DNA from: Pandoraea sp.
GTDB lineage: Bacteria; Pseudomonadota; Gammaproteobacteria; Burkholderiales; Burkholderiaceae
Assembly: GCA_031291335.1 (NCBI GenBank)
Contig: JARLJF010000097.1
Coordinates: 21,364-85,363, forward strand
Direction of reading: 5' to 3'
Length of the DNA stretch: 64,000 nucleotides
Part shown: positions 17,881-27,904 of the stretch, piece by piece
Numbering within the stretch: the first letter of the stretch is position 1
How the letters are laid out: the number at the start of each line of letters is the position of its first letter
Translations under genes and position numbers: made by a program
Notes under the pieces: model-generated
Told to the model about the DNA's origin: nothing
The model's database searches: none
Seen by the model: the letters and a program-made list of their open reading frames with translations, nothing else

Positions 17881-19800
17881 TCAGACCGGCCACGGACCGC
17901 GAAGCTTGAGCACCTTTTCGCGCAGCGCCTCAGGCGTAGCCTGGGCAGGCGCGACCGGCTCCCCAATGACAAGCTCCAGTCGATTCAGAATGCCGCGCTT
18001 GAACGGCCGCGTCATCGCCGCACCGCCATGTCGTGAGAAGAAGCTTCCCCACAGACCACGCAGCGCCATCGGCACGACCGGCACCGGGCTGCGCTCGATG
18101 ATGCGCTGTACCCCCTGACGGAACACCTGCAGATCACCGGACGCCGTGAGCTTGCCCTCAGGGAAGATACAAACGACCTCGCCCGCTTCCAGCGCCTTGG
18201 CGATCAGTTCGTAGGCCTTGTTGAGCCCCCCTGCGTCTTCATGCGCCGGGGCAATCGGAATCGCCCCCACGGTGCGGAAGAACCACGACAGCACGGGGAT
18301 GCGGAAAATCCGATGGTCCATCACGAAGCGCACCGGCCGCCGGATCGACGCCCCGATCACCACGGCATCGGCGAAGCTCACGTGATTGCAGACCAGCACG
18401 CACGGTCCGTCCTCCGGGATCTGGTCCGCCCCTTTGACGTCGATACGGTAGACGGTGTGCAATAGCAGCCACATCACGAAGCGAATCAGAAATTCCGGGA
18501 GCAACGTGTAGAGATAGACCGCGACAAGCGCATTGAGAATGCCGGTGACGAGATACAACTGGTCGATGGTGAATCCGGCTCTCGTGAGCGCCATCGCCAT
18601 GAGCGCCGACACGACCATGAACAGCGCGTTGAGAATATTGTTCGCGGCGATGATGCGCGCACGATGCGACGGTTTGCTGCGACTCTGGATCAAAGCGTAC
18701 AGCGGCACGCTATAGAAGCCGCCGAACATCGCCAACAGGAACAGATCCGCCAGAATACGCCAATGCGCCGGCTGCGAAACGAACTGGCCGACGCTCTGCA
18801 GGGTAGCGCCACTGGCACCGCCCCGGCTGGCGAAATACAGATCGACCGCGAACACGGTCATGCCGATCGAGCCGAAAGGCACCAGACCGATTTCCACCTT
18901 GCCCGCAGAGAGCCGCTCGCACAGGAGCGAGCCCACGCCGATACCGACGGAAAACATGGCCAGCAACAGCGTGACGACATCGGGGTCGGCCCCCAACACG
19001 TCGTGGGCAAAATTGAAGAACGATGCGAGGAAAGTTGCGCCGAGGAACCAGAGCCAGGAAATGCCGAGCAGGCTCTGGAATACCGCCCGGTCCGTGCGCG
19101 CGATGCGCAGATTTCTCCACGTTTCCGTGAACGGATTCCAGTTGATACGCAGATCAGGCTGCGCAGCGGGCGTTTGCGGCACCCATGTCGACACCAGACG
19201 CCCTAACAGCGCAAGCCCGAGGCAGATACCGCCGAGCCAAGGCAGCGAGCGAGCGCCGGCACCGGCAATCTCGCCCCCGATGATCGTGCCGATCAGAATC
19301 GCTACGAACGTGCCCATTTCAACGAGGCCGTTGCCACCCACCAGTTCGTGATCGGCGAGATGCTGCGGCAAATAAGCGTATTTCACGGGCCCGAACAGCG
19401 TCGAGTGCAGCCCCATCAGGAACGTGCAAACAAACAGCAATGGCGCGCTTGTCCAGAGGAACCCGGCCGCGCCGACGATCATGATCGCGATCTCCAGCGT
19501 CTTGACCAGGCGGATCAGGCGTGCCTTGTCCCACTTGTCCGCAATTTGCCCACTGGTCGCAGAAAACAGGAGAAATGGCGCAATGAAGATGGCCGAGATC
19601 AGAAACGCCGCAGTCTTGCCGTCGACGTTTTGAAAAAGCGATGCATGGTAGGTGACAAGCGACGTGAACGCGATCTTGAACACGTTGTCGTTCATCGCGC
19701 CCAGAAATTGCGTCCAGAAGAACGGCGCAAAGCGTCGTTCTCTCAGCAGACGTGATTGATGGCCCTCGCCGCGTGCCCCGCGCTGGCTGGCCTCACTCAC
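17881..19800 (-). CDS. MFS transporter fused to glycerolipid acyltransferase (LplT-PlsC type)
   Basis: Two-part inner membrane protein of 639 residues. The first about 430 residues form an MFS permease (starting RFAPFFWTQFLGAMNDNVFK, like LplT). The last about 190 form a PlsC-type acyltransferase with NHVSFADAVV (HX4D; His near residue 472) and FPEGKLTASGDLQVF (near 547). This architecture suggests inward flipping and reacylation of lysophospholipids. It lacks the AMP-binding acyl-ACP synthetase part of E. coli Aas. The GTG start overlaps the stop of the upstream CBS gene by 4 bases (GTGA), implying translational coupling. Confidence 0.9.
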   Translation of the reverse strand: MSEASQRGARGEGHQSRLLRERRFAPFFWTQFLGAMNDNVFKIAFTSLVTYHASLFQNVDGKTAAFLISAIFIAPFLLFSATSGQIADKWDKARLIRLVKTLEIAIMIVGAAGFLWTSAPLLFVCTFLMGLHSTLFGPVKYAYLPQHLADHELVGGNGLVEMGTFVAILIGTIIGGEIAGAGARSLPWLGGICLGLALLGRLVSTWVPQTPAAQPDLRINWNPFTETWRNLRIARTDRAVFQSLLGISWLWFLGATFLASFFNFAHDVLGADPDVVTLLLAMFSVGIGVGSLLCERLSAGKVEIGLVPFGSIGMTVFAVDLYFASRGGASGATLQSVGQFVSQPAHWRILADLFLLAMFGGFYSVPLYALIQSRSKPSHRARIIAANNILNALFMVVSALMAMALTRAGFTIDQLYLVTGILNALVAVYLYTLLPEFLIRFVMWLLLHTVYRIDVKGADQIPEDGPCVLVCNHVSFADAVVIGASIRRPVRFVMDHRIFRIPVLSWFFRTVGAIPIAPAHEDAGGLNKAYELIAKALEAGEVVCIFPEGKLTASGDLQVFRQGVQRIIERSPVPVVPMALRGLWGSFFSRHGGAAMTRPFKRGILNRLELVIGEPVAPAQATPEALREKVLKLRGPWPV

Positions 19801-20252
19801 TTCGCGTTTTCCGCTTCCTCAGCCGGCCAGTCGCGAATGTAGGCCTTGAGCATGCGGTTCTCGAAGGACTGCTCCTCGACGACCGCGCGCGCGACATCAT
19901 AGAAAGAAATCACGCCCATGAGCGTGCGATTGTCCATGACCGGCAGATAGCGGGCGTGGCGCTCGAGCATCATGCGCCGCACCTCATTCACGTCCGTCTC
20001 CGGCGTGCAGGTGAGCGGGTGATCATCCATCACCTTGCGAATCGTGGAGGCACCGACGGTGCCGCCGTTCTTGCTGATCGTATTGATGATTTCGCGGAAC
20101 GTGAGCATGCCCACGAGATCGCCGTATTCCATCACGACGAGCGAACCGATGTCGTGCTCCGCCATCGTGTCGACGGCATCGGCCAGCGACGTCTCCGGGG
20201 TCACGGTGAAAAGGGTGTTGCCCTTTACTTTCAGGATGTCAGATACACGCAT
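19797..20252 (-). CDS. CBS-domain pair protein
   Basis: A stand-alone tandem CBS module of 151 residues, a type that binds adenosine nucleotides and acts as a regulatory sensor. CBS1 begins MRVSDILKVKGNTLFTVTPE and includes NDIGSLVVMEYGDLVGMLTFREII-like strand patterns (here EHDIGSLVVMEYGDLVGM). CBS2 includes MMLERHARYLPVMDNRTLMG and ISFYDVARAVVEEQ. The ATG at 20250-20252 has GAGGAG 8 nt upstream; the GTG three codons earlier overlaps that site and was rejected. It is coupled by a 4-bp overlap to the MFS-acyltransferase gene, so the CBS pair may monitor that system or energy status. Confidence 0.88.
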   Translation of the reverse strand: MRVSDILKVKGNTLFTVTPETSLADAVDTMAEHDIGSLVVMEYGDLVGMLTFREIINTISKNGGTVGASTIRKVMDDHPLTCTPETDVNEVRRMMLERHARYLPVMDNRTLMGVISFYDVARAVVEEQSFENRMLKAYIRDWPAEEAENAK

Positions 20253-20664
20253 GGCACACACTCCTCTTTGTGATGCTCGGGCAACCGTGGCGGAACGCTG
20301 CCGCCAGACGGATTGCCGGACTTCGGCCAGACTTCGGCTTGCGAGACGGAACGCTGGCGCGCACGCCGTTGTCTCCGCGTAAATAGTGATTAGAACATGT
20401 TCAAAGGATGCTATCGGAAAGCGCCTGAAAAGGAAAGGCGCACGACGCGCACATGTCCGTATGGCGCGGGTTTTCGGCCGATTCCTGACTTGTGCTCGGA
20501 CACGGCCGTACCTCAGGCATCGGACAACACCGCAATTTCCCTGATGAGGCTCGCAAAGCCTGTCGGCGCGTACGACGGTGGTGCTAGGATTGCCGTATAC
20601 GTAAAGTCCGCGTTACGAGTCAGCGCCAAGTCAACGTCAAGCCAACCGCGAGGCCCTCTCCGAC
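20253..20664. other. Divergent intergenic region upstream of metY
   Basis: About 410 bases without a supportable gene between the CBS gene and metY. No SAM, SAH or T-box-like riboswitch consensus was recognised. A weak inverted repeat, CGTAA at 20600-20604 and TTACG at 20613-20617, lies about 50 bp before metY. A clear promoter could not be fixed by eye; a TTGCCG with 17-nt spacing leads only to a poor -10. Confidence 0.5.
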
Positions 20665-21972
20665 ATGTCAGTACCGCACTTCGACACGCTCGCCCTGCAC
20701 GCCGGGGCCGCCCCCGACCCTGTCACGGGAGCGCGCGCCACCCCGATCTATCAAACCACGTCGTTCGTCTTCTCCGACGCCGATCAGGCCGCCGCGCTCT
20801 TCAACATGGAGCGCGCCGGGCATGTCTATTCGCGCATTTCCAATCCGACCAATGCCGTCTTCGAAGAGCGCATGGCAGCATTGGAAAACGGCGCTGGCGC
20901 CATCGCAACGGCGAGCGGTCAGGCCGCGCTGCATCTGGCCATCGCCACGCTGATGGGCGCGGGCGCGCACATCGTAGCATCGAGCGCGTTGTACGGTGGT
21001 TCGCACAATCTGTTGCATTACACGCTGCGTCGTTTCGGCATTGAGACGACGTTCGTGCGTCCTGGTGATCTGGATGGCTGGCGCGCTGCCGTGCGCCCCG
21101 AGACCCGGCTATTCTTCGGCGAAACGCTCGGCAACCCGGGGCTCGATGTTCTCGACATTGCACAAGTTGCCCAGATCGCGCACGACGCCGGGGTGCCCCT
21201 GCTCGTCGACAGCACCTTCACTACACCGTGGCTCATTCGCCCCTTCGATCATGGCGCGGATCTCGTGTATCACTCGGCCACCAAATTCCTCGGTGGTCAC
21301 GGCACGACCATCGGCGGCATTCTGGTCGACGGCGGCACCTTCGATTTCGAGAAGAGCGGCAAATTTCCCGAGTTGACCGAGCCGTATGACGGATTTCACG
21401 GCATGGTTTTCGCGGAAGAGAATTCGGTCGCACCGTTCCTGCTGCGCGCGCGACGCGAGGGACTGCGAGACTTTGGCGCGTGCCTGCATCCGCAGGCGGC
21501 ATGGCAACTGCTGCAAGGGATCGAAACGCTGCCGCTGCGCATGGCCCGGCACGTGGACAACGCGCGTCGTGTGGTGGAATTCCTCGCGGGGCATGAGGCC
21601 GTCGCGAGCGTTGCCTATCCCGAGTTGCCATCGCATCCCGATTACGCATTGGCCAAGCGCCTGCTGCCCCGTGGCGCGGGCGCCGTGTTCAGTTTCAATC
21701 TGAAGGGAGACCGCGCTGCTGGACGTCGCTTTATCGAGTCGTTGCAACTCTTTTCCCACTTGGCGAACGTCGGGGACGCGCGTTCGCTCGTCATTCACCC
21801 CGCCTCGACCACGCACTTCCGCATGGACGCCGCAGCGCTCGCGGCCGCCGGTATCGGGGAAGGCACCGTGCGTCTGTCGATCGGCCTGGAAGACCCCGAC
21901 GACCTGATCCAGGATCTCAAGCGCGGCCTGAAGGCGGCAGCCAAATCCTCCTCCAAGGGGCAAGCCCGATGA
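20665..21972 (+). CDS. metY: O-acetylhomoserine sulfhydrylase / Cys-Met metabolism PLP enzyme
   Basis: PLP enzyme making homocysteine from O-acetylhomoserine and sulfide in methionine synthesis. The 435 residues begin MSVPHFDTLALHAGAAPDP. They include YSRISNPTNAVFEERMAALE, the PLP lysine in YHSATKFLGGHGTTIGG (Lys near 206), and NVGDARSLVIHPASTTHF. The length (about 430 rather than about 390) and the long insertion after the PLP site fit MetY rather than MetZ or MetB. The ATG is preceded by CCTCTCCGAC with no strong Shine-Dalgarno. It overlaps the next gene by 4 bases (ATGA), so the two are translationally coupled. Confidence 0.9.
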   Translation: MSVPHFDTLALHAGAAPDPVTGARATPIYQTTSFVFSDADQAAALFNMERAGHVYSRISNPTNAVFEERMAALENGAGAIATASGQAALHLAIATLMGAGAHIVASSALYGGSHNLLHYTLRRFGIETTFVRPGDLDGWRAAVRPETRLFFGETLGNPGLDVLDIAQVAQIAHDAGVPLLVDSTFTTPWLIRPFDHGADLVYHSATKFLGGHGTTIGGILVDGGTFDFEKSGKFPELTEPYDGFHGMVFAEENSVAPFLLRARREGLRDFGACLHPQAAWQLLQGIETLPLRMARHVDNARRVVEFLAGHEAVASVAYPELPSHPDYALAKRLLPRGAGAVFSFNLKGDRAAGRRFIESLQLFSHLANVGDARSLVIHPASTTHFRMDAAALAAAGIGEGTVRLSIGLEDPDDLIQDLKRGLKAAAKSSSKGQAR

Positions 21973-22784
21973 ACTTCGACATCGCAGGCCATAACGTCTA
22001 CGCCTACACCGCCGGCAAAGCGATCGATCCCGGGCAGCCAACGGTCGTTTTTCTGCATGGCGCGCAGCACGATCACAGTGTCTGGGGGTTACAGAGCCGA
22101 TATCTTGCCCATCACGGCATGAACGTGCTCGCGCTGGATCTGCCGGGGCATCACCGCAGCACGGGCGAACCACTGAAGACGATCGGCGAAATGGCCGATC
22201 GCGTGGTGGCCGTGCTCGATGCGGCGGGGGTTGGCAATGCCGCCTGGGTCGGGCACAGCATGGGGTCGCTGATCGCGCTCGACGCCGCAGCTCGCTATCC
22301 GTCGCGCGTGTCGCGCATCGCCCTCGTGGGCACCGCGTACCCGATGAAGGTCTCCGATGCTCTGCTCGAAGCCGCCGCCGAGCGCGAGCCGGAGGCCATC
22401 GCCCTGGTCAATGCGTGGTCGCACAGCACGCTCGCCGCCAAGCCCTCGGCGCCCGGCCCGGGCTTCTGGACTTGGGGCGGAAATCAACGATTGATGGAAC
22501 GAGTGTCGCAGCGCAATCCCGCCAAGGTGTTCCTCACCGACTTCGAGGCGTGCAATCGCTACGATCAAGGTACGGAAGCGGCTGCGCGGGTCAAATGTCC
22601 GGTGCTCGCGGTGCTCGGTCAGCGTGACCAGATGACACCGCCCCGGGCCGCGCAAGCGCTGCTCGACGCCCTGCGCGAGGCCGGGGCGCCGGTCACGGTG
22701 GAGGTCGTCAATGCGGGCCACGCCATCATGACCGAGCAGCCGGACGCCCTACTCGATGCCCTCGTGAAATTCATGCGACACTGA
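21969..22784 (+). CDS. Alpha/beta hydrolase coupled to metY
   Basis: Alpha/beta-hydrolase of 271 residues. The oxyanion segment VVFLHGAQHDHSVW and nucleophile elbow GHSMGSLIALDAAARYP are clear, a likely acid is in LAVLGQRDQMTPP, and the catalytic His in VNAGHAIMTEQPD. It is far too short and too different to be MetX (homoserine acetyltransferase, about 380 residues), although that family has the same fold and metY is adjacent. The 4-bp overlap with metY suggests coupled expression. The substrate is unknown. Confidence 0.87.
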   Translation: MNFDIAGHNVYAYTAGKAIDPGQPTVVFLHGAQHDHSVWGLQSRYLAHHGMNVLALDLPGHHRSTGEPLKTIGEMADRVVAVLDAAGVGNAAWVGHSMGSLIALDAAARYPSRVSRIALVGTAYPMKVSDALLEAAAEREPEAIALVNAWSHSTLAAKPSAPGPGFWTWGGNQRLMERVSQRNPAKVFLTDFEACNRYDQGTEAAARVKCPVLAVLGQRDQMTPPRAAQALLDALREAGAPVTVEVVNAGHAIMTEQPDALLDALVKFMRH

Positions 22785-22849
22785 GTACGTCGCCTTCGTT
22801 GTCAGCTTGTGTCACCTTGCTGTCACCTTGGCTATCGAGGAGGCTTGTC

Positions 22850-23173
22850 ATGCGAGATACGCACGATGCCGCACCGACATTTCACCGGTTTGCGGACTTT
22901 TATCCGTTCTATCTCGGTGAGCACCGCAACCCCATCTGCCGGCGGCTGCATTTCGTCGGTTCGTGGGGGGTGATCGCCTTTCTGGTGACGTTTGCCGTGA
23001 CAGGCAACCCGTGGTGGCTACTCGCCGCTGTCGTCTGCGGCTACGCGTTCGCGTGGGTGGGTCACTTCTTCTTCGAGAAGAACCGGCCCGCCACGTTTCG
23101 CCATCCGCTCTACAGCCTGATGGGAGATTGGGTCATGTTTCGAGACATCTGTCTGGGACGCATCAAGCTCTAG
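22850..23173 (+). CDS. DUF962 / Mpo1-like membrane protein
   Basis: Small membrane protein of 107 residues. The N-terminal HRFADFYPFYLGEHRNPICRRLHFVG and the later GHFFFEKNRPATFRHPLYSLMGDW blocks contain the spaced His residues of the DUF962/Mpo1-like family. Yeast Mpo1 is an iron-dependent dioxygenase in 2-hydroxy fatty acid alpha-oxidation; bacterial members are uncharacterised. Two hydrophobic helices (GVIAFLVTFAVTG and WWLLAAVVCGYAFAWV) separate the His blocks. CGAGGAGG precedes the ATG. Its 3' end overlaps the convergent yihY gene by 11 bp. Confidence 0.87.
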   Translation: MRDTHDAAPTFHRFADFYPFYLGEHRNPICRRLHFVGSWGVIAFLVTFAVTGNPWWLLAAVVCGYAFAWVGHFFFEKNRPATFRHPLYSLMGDWVMFRDICLGRIKL

Positions 23174-24503
23174 CGCCCTCGCGGTCTCCGCCTCCCCCGT
23201 GACCCTCCTGGCCTTCGTGGCTGGGCTTTGCATCCTCGCCTGGCAGGTCGGCGCAGTCATCGTCGGGCCCGACGTCGCGCGGTAGCGCGTCTGCGAGCAG
23301 CACGTCCCATTTACCCTCGCGCAGCATCTCCGCGACATGGGCCCCGTCGAGCGCATGGCGCTCCATTTGCCTTGCCAGTTCGTCAACGTTGAGCGCGAGT
23401 TGCGCGACCAGCGGCGCCAGTGTGGTCGTACGCGGGTTCGCAAGCAGCAGCCAACGTTCGGCCGGCGGTTGCATCGTCAGGCGGCCGACCCAACCCATGC
23501 GTTCAAGCCTGGCGAGCAAGTCGCTGGCGTGGTCCAGGCTCGTGCGCATCGTGCGCGTCAATTGCGCCGTAGTGCGTCCTTTACCGCCGTTTTCGCGATC
23601 CTGATTGAGCAGGTGGATGAGCGTCAGACCATCAAGCAGATCGCTGCCCGGAAACCGGGGATATTGGAAATGGCCAAGGCGCAACGCGGGGAGGACCGAC
23701 GTAATCGTCGCGCCGAGTAACGCCACCAGCCACGAGAGATAAATCCAGAGCAGAAAGATCGGCACTGCCGCGAATGCCCCATACACCGCCGTGTAGGTCG
23801 GGAACTGGCGGATGTACATGCCGAAGCCCCGCTTGGTCAGATCGAACGCCAGCGCCGCGACGATGCCGCCGACCAGCGCATCGCGCCAGTCCACTTTGCA
23901 GTTCGGCATGTAGATATACATCAGCATGAAAGCCACGCTGGTCAGCGCAGGCGGAATCAGGCTGAGCATCGACGCTACGGCGGGCGGCAGCGTGCTCACC
24001 AACGACATCGACTGCGTGAACACATACGAGCTAATCGACAGGCTCACACCAAACAGCAGCGGGCCAAGCGTCAGCAGGCTCCAGTAAATGAGCAAACGCT
24101 GCCCAAGCGGGCGCGGACGCGGCACGCGCCAGATCACATTGAACGCCGATTCAACGGTCATCAACGTCAACACAGCCGTCACCAGCAAGCCGATCAGACC
24201 GAACGCCGTCAGGCTTGTCGCTTTCGACGCAAACTGGTTCAGGTAATTGAATATCTGCGCATTGACGCTCTCAGGCATCAGATGCTCGAGCAGAAACCCC
24301 TGTAGGGCGTCGCGAAACGAATTGAAAATCGGGAAAGCCGTGAACAGCGCGAACATCACGGCGAACAGTGGCACGATCGACAGGATCGAGGTAAACGTCA
24401 GACTACCCGCCACTTGCGGAATCCGGTCGTCCTGCGCCCGCGCAAGCGCGTATCTCAGCAGTTGGCGAACGTTGTTCCAGTTGATGCGGGACAGTTTGAG
24501 CAA
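23163..24503 (-). CDS. YihY/BrkB family inner membrane protein
   Basis: Integral membrane protein of 446 residues, family formerly called ribonuclease BN. About six TM helices lie in residues 30-290 (e.g. GSLTFTSILSIVPLFAVMFALF, AFGLIGLLVTAVLTLMTVES, FAAVPIFLLWIYLSWLVALLGA). A soluble C-terminal part of about 150 residues (from LLDGLTLIHLLNQ) looks like a winged-helix-like domain and is charged at the end. The motif RIPQVAGSLTFTS near residue 27 is typical. The function of the family is not settled. The gene is convergent with DUF962 and divergent from the WrbA-like gene. Confidence 0.88.
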   Translation of the reverse strand: MLKLSRINWNNVRQLLRYALARAQDDRIPQVAGSLTFTSILSIVPLFAVMFALFTAFPIFNSFRDALQGFLLEHLMPESVNAQIFNYLNQFASKATSLTAFGLIGLLVTAVLTLMTVESAFNVIWRVPRPRPLGQRLLIYWSLLTLGPLLFGVSLSISSYVFTQSMSLVSTLPPAVASMLSLIPPALTSVAFMLMYIYMPNCKVDWRDALVGGIVAALAFDLTKRGFGMYIRQFPTYTAVYGAFAAVPIFLLWIYLSWLVALLGATITSVLPALRLGHFQYPRFPGSDLLDGLTLIHLLNQDRENGGKGRTTAQLTRTMRTSLDHASDLLARLERMGWVGRLTMQPPAERWLLLANPRTTTLAPLVAQLALNVDELARQMERHALDGAHVAEMLREGKWDVLLADALPRDVGPDDDCADLPGEDAKPSHEGQEGHGGGGDREGARA

Positions 24504-24565
24504 ATCGGGCTCCTGAATGAGAATGCTGGCGCGGCAGGCGCTAGCCCGATCCGTTACGCCAATAG

Positions 24566-25261
<696 letters not shown>

Positions 25262-25346
25262 GCATCTGCGCCACGCCACACGCGTGGCGCGCGGCACTTT
25301 GCAGTTCTTCGCTCTTCGCAGTAGTTCCGGCCATCGAGACACGCCC

Positions 25347-25796
25347 ATGACTGCCACACCGCCCGACCTGCCCCAAGGCGTCAATACTCGCGACGCACAC
25401 ACGCCGCGCCAGACGCCCTCCCGCCCGGATGGCGCGCAAGGGTTGCGTCTGGTGAGCATTGCGAGTCTGCTGGCGCTGATCGCGCTGTCGGTCGCGTGGG
25501 AGTTGTGGCTCGCGCCGCTGCGTCCGGGCGGCTCGTGGCTGGTGCTCAAAGCGTTGCTCCTGCTGCTGCCGCTACGCGGCGTGCTGCGCGGCAATCTCTA
25601 TACGCTTCAGTGGTCGAGCATGTTCATTCTGCTGTTTCTCGCGGAAGGCGTGGTTCGCGGCATGTCCGACACCGGCCCGTCCGCCTCGCTCGCATGGATC
25701 GAGACGGCACTGTCTGTCGTGTTTTTCTTCTCGACGATCTTTTATCTGCGGCCCTTCAAGCGGGCGGCGAAAGCCCGTGCCGCTACGGCACGATAG
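25347..25796 (+). CDS. DUF2069 membrane protein
   Basis: Small inner membrane protein of 149 residues. A hydrophilic, proline-rich N-terminal 30 residues is followed by four hydrophobic segments (SIASLLALIALSVAWELW, VLKALLLLLPLRGVL, SSMFILLFLAEGVVRG, ALSVVFFFSTIFYLRPFK). PLRGVLRGNLYTLQWSSMFI is the conserved block of DUF2069. Function is unknown. It lies 85 bp after wrbA and 57 bp before an FAD oxidase gene on the same strand. Confidence 0.85.
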   Translation: MTATPPDLPQGVNTRDAHTPRQTPSRPDGAQGLRLVSIASLLALIALSVAWELWLAPLRPGGSWLVLKALLLLLPLRGVLRGNLYTLQWSSMFILLFLAEGVVRGMSDTGPSASLAWIETALSVVFFFSTIFYLRPFKRAAKARAATAR

Positions 25797-25853
25797 TCCC
25801 GTGCCTCATCGGCCGATATCGCGAACCGTGCGATTGGTGCGAAGCCCCCTGCC

Positions 25854-27284
25854 ATGAACAATGCCCCCTTCCTCACCGCATGTCGCGACCTGTTGGGCCG
25901 CGACCATGTTCTGCTTGAGAGCGCCGGGAACGCCGATCTCGACACCTACCTGATCGACCAACGCAAGCGCTACACGGGGCGTGCCCTCGCCGTGCTGCGT
26001 CCCGCCAACGCCACACAGGTCGCCGCACTCGTGCGTCTGTGTGTCGCCCATGGCGTGCCGATGGTGCCTCAAGGGGGCAACACGGGCCTTGCCGGCGGCG
26101 CAACCCCCGACGTAAGCGGACGCCAGGTCGTCATCAGTCTGCGTCGTCTTGACCGCATCCGGCAGGTGGATGCCGACAACATGACGTTGACCGCCGAAGC
26201 CGGTTGTCTTCTCGCGAACGTGCAGTCGGCGGCCGCCGCGGCAGAACGGCTATTCCCCTTGAGCCTTGCCGCCGAAGGCAGTTGCACGATTGGCGGCAAT
26301 CTTGCGACGAACGCGGGCGGCACCGCCGTCTTGCGTTATGGCAACGCGCGCGAACTCTGTCTCGGACTGGAAGTGGTCACGCCGCAAGGCGAGCTTTGGG
26401 ACGGTCTGCGCGGGCTGCGCAAGGACAACACCGGTTACGACCTTCGCGACCTGTTCATCGGTGCGGAAGGCACCCTGGGGCTGATCACCGCCGCGACGCT
26501 CAAGCTCTTCGCACAACCGGCCGCCCGCATGACGGCACTGGCCGCACTGGACAACCCGGCACAAGCGCTCGCGCTGCTGAATCTGGCACAACGCATGGCG
26601 GGCCCCCTGCTGACAGGCTTCGAGTTGATGTCGAACTTCTGCCTGCAACTCGTGGCGCAAGTCTTCCCGCAGCAGCGCTACCCGTTTGCCCATCCTTACG
26701 CGCAAGCCGTGTTGCTTGAACTCTCCGACAACGAGAGCGAAGCCCACGCCCGCGATCTGCTGGAGCGCCTGCTGAGCGCCGCCGTCGAACAAGGCATCGT
26801 GCGTGATGCCATCGTCGCGAACAGCCTCGCACAGTCGAATGCCCTCTGGCATCTGCGCGAAAGCATCCCGCTCGCCCAGTCGGCAACAGGGCTCAACATC
26901 AAACACGACATCGCCGTGCCCGTGTCACAAGTCCCGGCATTTCTCAATGCCACCGATCCGATCGTCCAGCGCGTTGCGCCGGGCGCCCGCATGGTCACCT
27001 TCGGCCATCTCGGCGACGGAAATCTGCACTACAACGTGATGGCGCCCGAGGGCGTCGATCCTGCCGGCTTCCTTCGTCAGTATCAGGCGACAGTCACCGC
27101 CGCCGTGCACGACAGCGTGCATGCGCACCATGGCACCATCAGCGCAGAGCACGGCCTTGGCCAACTCAAGCGCGACGCCTCGGCGACATACAAGTCGCCC
27201 GTCGAACTGGCACTGATGCGCACCCTGAAGACCGCCTTCGATCCGCTCGGATTGATGAATCCGGGCAAGGTGCTGCCGGACTGA
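25854..27284 (+). CDS. FAD-linked oxidase, GlcD / D-2-hydroxyacid dehydrogenase family
   Basis: VAO-type flavoenzyme of 476 residues oxidising a D-2-hydroxyacid such as glycolate, D-lactate or D-2-hydroxyglutarate. The FAD-binding domain carries VPQGGNTGLAGGATPD and GSCTIGGNLATNAGGTAVLRYGN. The C-terminal FAD-oxidase domain has FGHLGDGNLHYN and HGTISAEHGLGQLKRD, whose His residues bind substrate/metal. There are no accompanying glcE/glcF genes, so it is a single-subunit enzyme; a D-2-hydroxyglutarate dehydrogenase-like role is plausible but unproven. Confidence 0.9.
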   Translation: MNNAPFLTACRDLLGRDHVLLESAGNADLDTYLIDQRKRYTGRALAVLRPANATQVAALVRLCVAHGVPMVPQGGNTGLAGGATPDVSGRQVVISLRRLDRIRQVDADNMTLTAEAGCLLANVQSAAAAAERLFPLSLAAEGSCTIGGNLATNAGGTAVLRYGNARELCLGLEVVTPQGELWDGLRGLRKDNTGYDLRDLFIGAEGTLGLITAATLKLFAQPAARMTALAALDNPAQALALLNLAQRMAGPLLTGFELMSNFCLQLVAQVFPQQRYPFAHPYAQAVLLELSDNESEAHARDLLERLLSAAVEQGIVRDAIVANSLAQSNALWHLRESIPLAQSATGLNIKHDIAVPVSQVPAFLNATDPIVQRVAPGARMVTFGHLGDGNLHYNVMAPEGVDPAGFLRQYQATVTAAVHDSVHAHHGTISAEHGLGQLKRDASATYKSPVELALMRTLKTAFDPLGLMNPGKVLPD

Positions 27285-27904
27285 GGCGCCCGGCGCGGGG
27301 GAGGCGAATCGCAGACAAATCACAAAAACCCATCAAAATCAGAAGAAATGTCGTCAATTTCGCGACAAAACGCCGCGAAACGCCGCCGTTTCCTTTACAG
27401 ACGCGCATCAAATCCCTAAACTGGCGTCTTCCTAATAACGACGGAGTTTTCCGTGGGCAGTTGCTCTAGTAGCACGCAAGCGTCGGCAATGTCCGGCGAG
27501 GCGTTGGCCCGGTAACCCGCAGTCGTCACAGACTGCCGCTGCCGGTCTCCATGCCGCAGCGGTAGTGCATTGATCGTTTCGATTCCTGATGGCTTCACGG
27601 CCACCAGCGACCTCACGAGGCGATCCTGTTTTACGCACCCCCTGAGCGCAGTTCAGCGATTGACGAATGTGTCCGCACATTCGGAACATGGCACGTTTGG
27701 CACCTCTGTTTGACCTCAAGTCGATCCGTCGACGGCAAACAACGTGCGAAGCCTGCCGACGCTTGCGTCGAATTCATGCATTGTCTTGTGCGTCGCGCGC
27801 ACTTCGTGTGTCCTTGCGGACCATGAAGTCTGCGCGTCGCCCATCGCCATGCGTCGCCAAGCCCCGGCATCCGCCGTCCCAGGCCCTTGATTCAGGAGGA
27901 CACC
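27285..27904. other. 620-bp non-coding region upstream of MgtC-C-like gene
   Basis: No frame here has credible codon use, and no M-box, yybP-ykoY or other riboswitch consensus was found. A small hairpin, CGGAGTTTTCCG, lies near 27440-27455. The length suggests either a long 5' leader for the next gene or a decayed gene; I cannot tell which. Confidence 0.5.

Noticed and set aside
20253..20664. Possible SAM/SAH riboswitch before metY
   Set aside because: None of the conserved cores was found; only a weak short inverted repeat.
21969..22784. Considered MetX (homoserine O-acetyltransferase) because of metY
   Set aside because: Too short by about 100 residues, and typical MetX motifs are lacking; called a generic hydrolase.
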